Assembly (NCBI GenBank): GCA_015069495.1 | Contig: SVIN01000016.1 | Coordinates: 1 to 40,054, forward strand | DNA from: Clostridiales bacterium | GTDB taxonomy: Bacteria; Bacillota; Clostridia; Christensenellales; Borkfalkiaceae | Reading direction: 5' to 3' | DNA: 40,054 nucleotides | Shown: positions 37,618 through 40,054 of the stretch, in pieces | Numbering within the stretch: position 1 is the first letter of the stretch | How the letters are laid out: each line of letters opens with the position of its first letter | Position numbers and translations under genes: made by a program | Notes under the pieces: generated by a model | What the model was told of the DNA's origin: nothing | Databases searched by the model: none | What the model saw: the letters and a program-made list of their open reading frames with translations, nothing else

Positions 37618-38909
37618 CTTCTCAATCCCTTCGGATAATGATTCTTCACCGTACCGTTGACCGCTTTGCCAAGCCCCAACGCGTACCCATGCACACACAA
37701 CAGACACCATCCGTTTTCCGTGTCCGCATCCACCGTTTCTCCGCGCAGATATTTTTCCACGCTATCTTCGTCTAATTCCACCGTGTTACGGCATTCAGAT
37801 TTTTTCACGCACATGGCAAGCGAATGCGAGGGTTCAAACCGTCCGTTTTTCACTTCGCCCAAGCGCACGCCCACGCGCAATACCTGCACGCCTTTCCAAT
37901 CAAACACCCCTTGCGGTAAATCGTACAAAATCCCATTTACCTCATACAAACGGGTGGCAAATTTTTCCTTGAAGAACTTCTTCTCAAAATCCCGATACGC
38001 CTTTTCAGCATCGCGGGTGCACCATGGTTTCGCCTCTTTCAAGCGAGTATCCCATTCCCCCGTCTTCGCCGTTTTTTCAAACAGTGCGGCAAAATGCCCC
38101 TCACCGTCCACCCTATGCGGGTATAATTTCTCCTCGGAAATCAAGCGCATTTCGGGGTGTTTTTCCAAATAATCGCGTACCTGCCCCTCGTCTTCCGCGA
38201 TGGCAAACGTGCAGGTGGAATACACCAAACGCCCGCCCTCGCGCAACATTTTGGTCGCTTCATCCAAGATTCTCGCTTGCCGTTCGGCACAGAGCGTTAC
38301 GTTTTCCTCACTCCACTCACCAAGGGCTTCTTCCGCGTTTTTACGGAACATCCCCTCGCCCGAACAAGGCGCGTCCACCAATATCTTGTCGAAGTACCCC
38401 GCGAATTTCGCGGATAAGTTTTCGGGCAGTTCGCTGATAACCACCGCATTTTTCACACCCATGCGTTCCACGTTTTGGGATAAAATCTTCGCGCGCGACC
38501 CCACGGGTTCGTTCAAAACAATCAACCCCTGCCCGTCCATTTTACAAGCAAGCTGTGTGCCCTTGCCCCCTGGTGCGGAACAAAGGTCAAGCACTCTTTC
38601 CCCAGGCTGTACGTCCAACAAGGGCGCGGCGCACATTGCCGACGGTTCCTGCGAGTAAAACAACCCTGCCGCGTGGAATGGGGACCCGCCAAGTTTTTCC
38701 TGCGCGGTATAATATCCGTTTTCTTCCCAAGCAACAGGCTCGCCCAAGAATGGCAACAATCCTTTGATTTCCGCCAAATCCCCCTTTAAGGGGTTGAGCC
38801 TTACACCCTTAAACGGCGGCTTTTCATATACGGCGAAAAAGGCTTCCCATTCGGTTTCGGGAAGCTGTTTTTTCATGTTTTCTATAAATTTTTCGGGTAA
38901 TTTCGTCAT
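37611..38909 (-). CDS. rsmF: rRNA cytosine-C5 methyltransferase, RsmF/NSUN type
   Basis: 432 residues from the ATG at 38909, chosen over an in-frame GTG at 38918 because AAAGGG lies ~8 nt before it. SAM motif I 'VLDLCSAPGGKGTQLA', motif IV 'ILVDAPCSGEGMFRK' with the Pro-Cys catalytic pair, and motif VI 'LVYSTCTFAIAEDEGQ' with the second Cys. The C-terminal third ('HSLAMCVKKSECRNTVELDEDSVEKYLRGETVD') is the RNA-binding PUA-like part seen in RsmF/YebU. The target is a specific 16S cytosine. It follows the exonuclease gene by 12 nt. A GGGGCAGGTA word encodes 'EGQVR'. Confidence 0.92.
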   Translation of the reverse strand: MTKLPEKFIENMKKQLPETEWEAFFAVYEKPPFKGVRLNPLKGDLAEIKGLLPFLGEPVAWEENGYYTAQEKLGGSPFHAAGLFYSQEPSAMCAAPLLDVQPGERVLDLCSAPGGKGTQLACKMDGQGLIVLNEPVGSRAKILSQNVERMGVKNAVVISELPENLSAKFAGYFDKILVDAPCSGEGMFRKNAEEALGEWSEENVTLCAERQARILDEATKMLREGGRLVYSTCTFAIAEDEGQVRDYLEKHPEMRLISEEKLYPHRVDGEGHFAALFEKTAKTGEWDTRLKEAKPWCTRDAEKAYRDFEKKFFKEKFATRLYEVNGILYDLPQGVFDWKGVQVLRVGVRLGEVKNGRFEPSHSLAMCVKKSECRNTVELDEDSVEKYLRGETVDADTENGWCLLCVHGYALGLGKAVNGTVKNHYPKGLRRV

Positions 38910-38921
38910 AAAGTCCACCCT

Positions 38922-39878
38922 TTATTCCACCCCAAGATATTCGGAAAATTCATTCACGGTCAACACTCTACCCTTGACCGACTTCAACCGAGGCCCGCCC
39001 TCGCCGTCAAAGCACACGTACACGTCGCAAGTTTCGGCATGGGAAGTGAAAAACGCGCCCTGCGCAAACGCCGCAGACAGTAATTTTTTCGATAAGGGCA
39101 ATTCCAGCTCCAGCGGATGCGAGAAACACACGTTTTGATTTTTCAATAAACCCTCTTTCGCGCGCTTGCGTTTTTCCTTGTCCGCGAAGCGGTAAAATTC
39201 CACCTTCGCCCTTTCTTTCGCCTCTTTGCGTTTTTCCTGCTCGATGCGGTAAAGTTCTAACCCCTTCGAATTGGTTTGAGTGATTTCGTAATTTTCAATA
39301 TACCCCGTGGTGATTTCGTACTTTGCAATCAAATCATGTAAAGTCACGCCCTCGCCCTCGGCTTTGCACATCGCTTCCGCAATACGCATGGTCGCGTAAG
39401 CATCGTCCACAGCGCGGTGCGCCACGAACTCTACCCCCAACTGCTCGGCAATCACACCCAAGCCGAACTGGCGGGAAAATTCCCCGATGCGGTTCATGTA
39501 TAAAAATTGCGTGTCCGCAAAACGGAAACAGAACGAGGGAAGCTGAAAACGCTTGCTTTCAAGGTTGAGATATTTCACGTCGTTCATCGTAGCATGACCG
39601 ACCACCAAAGTGTCTTCGTCCTGCAACAATCCGTAAATTTTCTCCGCGTACTGTAAAAAAGTCGGGTAGTTTTTGAATTTGGCATATTCGTACGGCAAAA
39701 CAAGCCCCTGCGTCCCCTTGCGGTCGGTCAAGTGAAAACCGCCCTGCGGGTTGATGAGGAGATCCTCTTTTTCCAAAATATGAAATTTTTCATCTGTCAA
39801 GCAATACCCGAACGCGCAAATTTTCGCCGCGTTTTTGGATACTACCGAACATTCAATGTCGAAAAATAAATATTTCAT
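38922..39878 (-). CDS. DEDDh 3'-5' exonuclease (DnaQ-like)
   Basis: 318 residues from the ATG at 39878. Motif I 'LFFDIECSVVS' begins 3 residues in (D-x-E), motif II 'VVGHATMNDVKYL', motif III 'FVAHRAVDDAYATMRIAEAM' (His and Asp). The C-terminal half ('EKRKEAKERAKVEFYRFADKEKRKRAKEGLL' plus a beta-rich end) is not a domain I can name. An in-frame TTG at 39998 is rejected: it would lie upstream of the promoter's -35 box, and the extra residues are not exonuclease-like. It may act in repair or RNA trimming; the linkage to rsmF hints at RNA but proves nothing. Confidence 0.85.
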   Translation of the reverse strand: MKYLFFDIECSVVSKNAAKICAFGYCLTDEKFHILEKEDLLINPQGGFHLTDRKGTQGLVLPYEYAKFKNYPTFLQYAEKIYGLLQDEDTLVVGHATMNDVKYLNLESKRFQLPSFCFRFADTQFLYMNRIGEFSRQFGLGVIAEQLGVEFVAHRAVDDAYATMRIAEAMCKAEGEGVTLHDLIAKYEITTGYIENYEITQTNSKGLELYRIEQEKRKEAKERAKVEFYRFADKEKRKRAKEGLLKNQNVCFSHPLELELPLSKKLLSAAFAQGAFFTSHAETCDVYVCFDGEGGPRLKSVKGRVLTVNEFSEYLGVE

Positions 39879-39925
39879 ACCGTTGCCATATATATAATAA
39901 TGTAGGGATTCTTTACAACATTCCT

Positions 39926-39977
39926 GGGCGCTGTCACAGTGCCCTTTTATTATACCACACAGTGAGAAAAAACGCAA
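39926..39977 (-). promoter_or_regulatory. Promoter and leader hairpin of the exonuclease/rsmF operon
   Basis: Minus strand: TTGCGT (39972-39977), 17 nt, TATAAT (39949-39954). The transcript would begin near 39942, inside or at the base of a GC-rich hairpin (GGGCACTG-tga-CAGCGCCC, 39926-39944). Confidence 0.55.
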
Positions 39978-40054
39978 TGGGTTTTCGCCCTTTTTCAACG
40001 GCTTGAAAAAATTTTCAATTTTTTTGATTTTTTTCTAAAAAAAATACCCCCCCC

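Noticed and set aside
1-40054. tRNA or rRNA genes, insertion sequences with transposase, or an origin of replication
   Set aside because: None was seen on either strand; no cloverleaf, conserved rRNA segment, transposase ORF or DnaA-box cluster was recognised, although a tool scan for tRNAs would be more reliable.

Overview
The window looks like one 40 kb contig from a spore-forming member of the Clostridia (Bacillota). The gene chain yqfC-yqfD-phoH-pgpH-ybeY-era-yqzL-recO is the classic Firmicutes order. There is a DUF3794/LysM (SipL-type) spore morphogenesis protein beside ispE and veg, and the sigma-E-type promoter before yqfC matches the sporulation role of YqfC/YqfD. The organism cannot be named from this sequence. 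Almost every gene is on the minus strand; only veg and one 1143-residue surface protein are on the plus strand.

Layout. 1-3281: a truncated aminotransferase, an orphan HARE-Mrr endonuclease-like protein, recO and a small yqzL gene. 3282-3723: a mosaic of small hairpins. 3724-8851: era, ybeY, a short pgpH, phoH, yqfD and yqfC. 8902-14004: an operon of a heterodimeric ABC exporter and a ClC protein. 14127-18038: a hypothetical TPR/membrane protein, ispE, the SipL-like gene and divergent veg. 18039-18533: repeats only. 18534-19286: a ZIP metal transporter. 19445-25800: a DNA-repair operon (UvrD-type helicase with an embedded DEDDh exonuclease, SbcD/YhaO-like nuclease, SbcC/YhaN-like ATPase). 25858-27538: 1.7 kb without a conventional gene, holding a candidate 660-nt structured RNA between two 154-bp foldback elements. 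27539-33618: EamA transporter, mreB-like, maf, a triplicated 110-bp repeat, ppx/gppA, a HAD phosphatase and a TauE/SafE transporter split into two half-genes. 33845-37276: the large surface protein. 37277-37610: terminators and a hairpin array. 37611-39878: an RsmF-type rRNA methyltransferase and a DEDDh exonuclease.

The most unusual content is non-coding. (1) A minus-strand transcription unit at 26311-27007 has a consensus promoter, an intrinsic terminator, several GNRA-capped hairpins and five Shine-Dalgarno/AUG micro-ORFs, three built on the same module. (2) A repeat seen five times has a two-stem fold that is preserved by compensating changes, and its end abuts the U-tract of terminators. 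(3) There are arrays of short perfect hairpins joined by a constant spacer. (4) The word GGGGCAGGTA occurs eight times, always on the minus strand, in several reading frames and between genes.

Two or three genes (HAD phosphatase, ABC exporter, perhaps veg) have a promoter so close to the start codon that their mRNAs should be leaderless. The left end carries a 27-bp inverted repeat that probably marks an assembly foldback.
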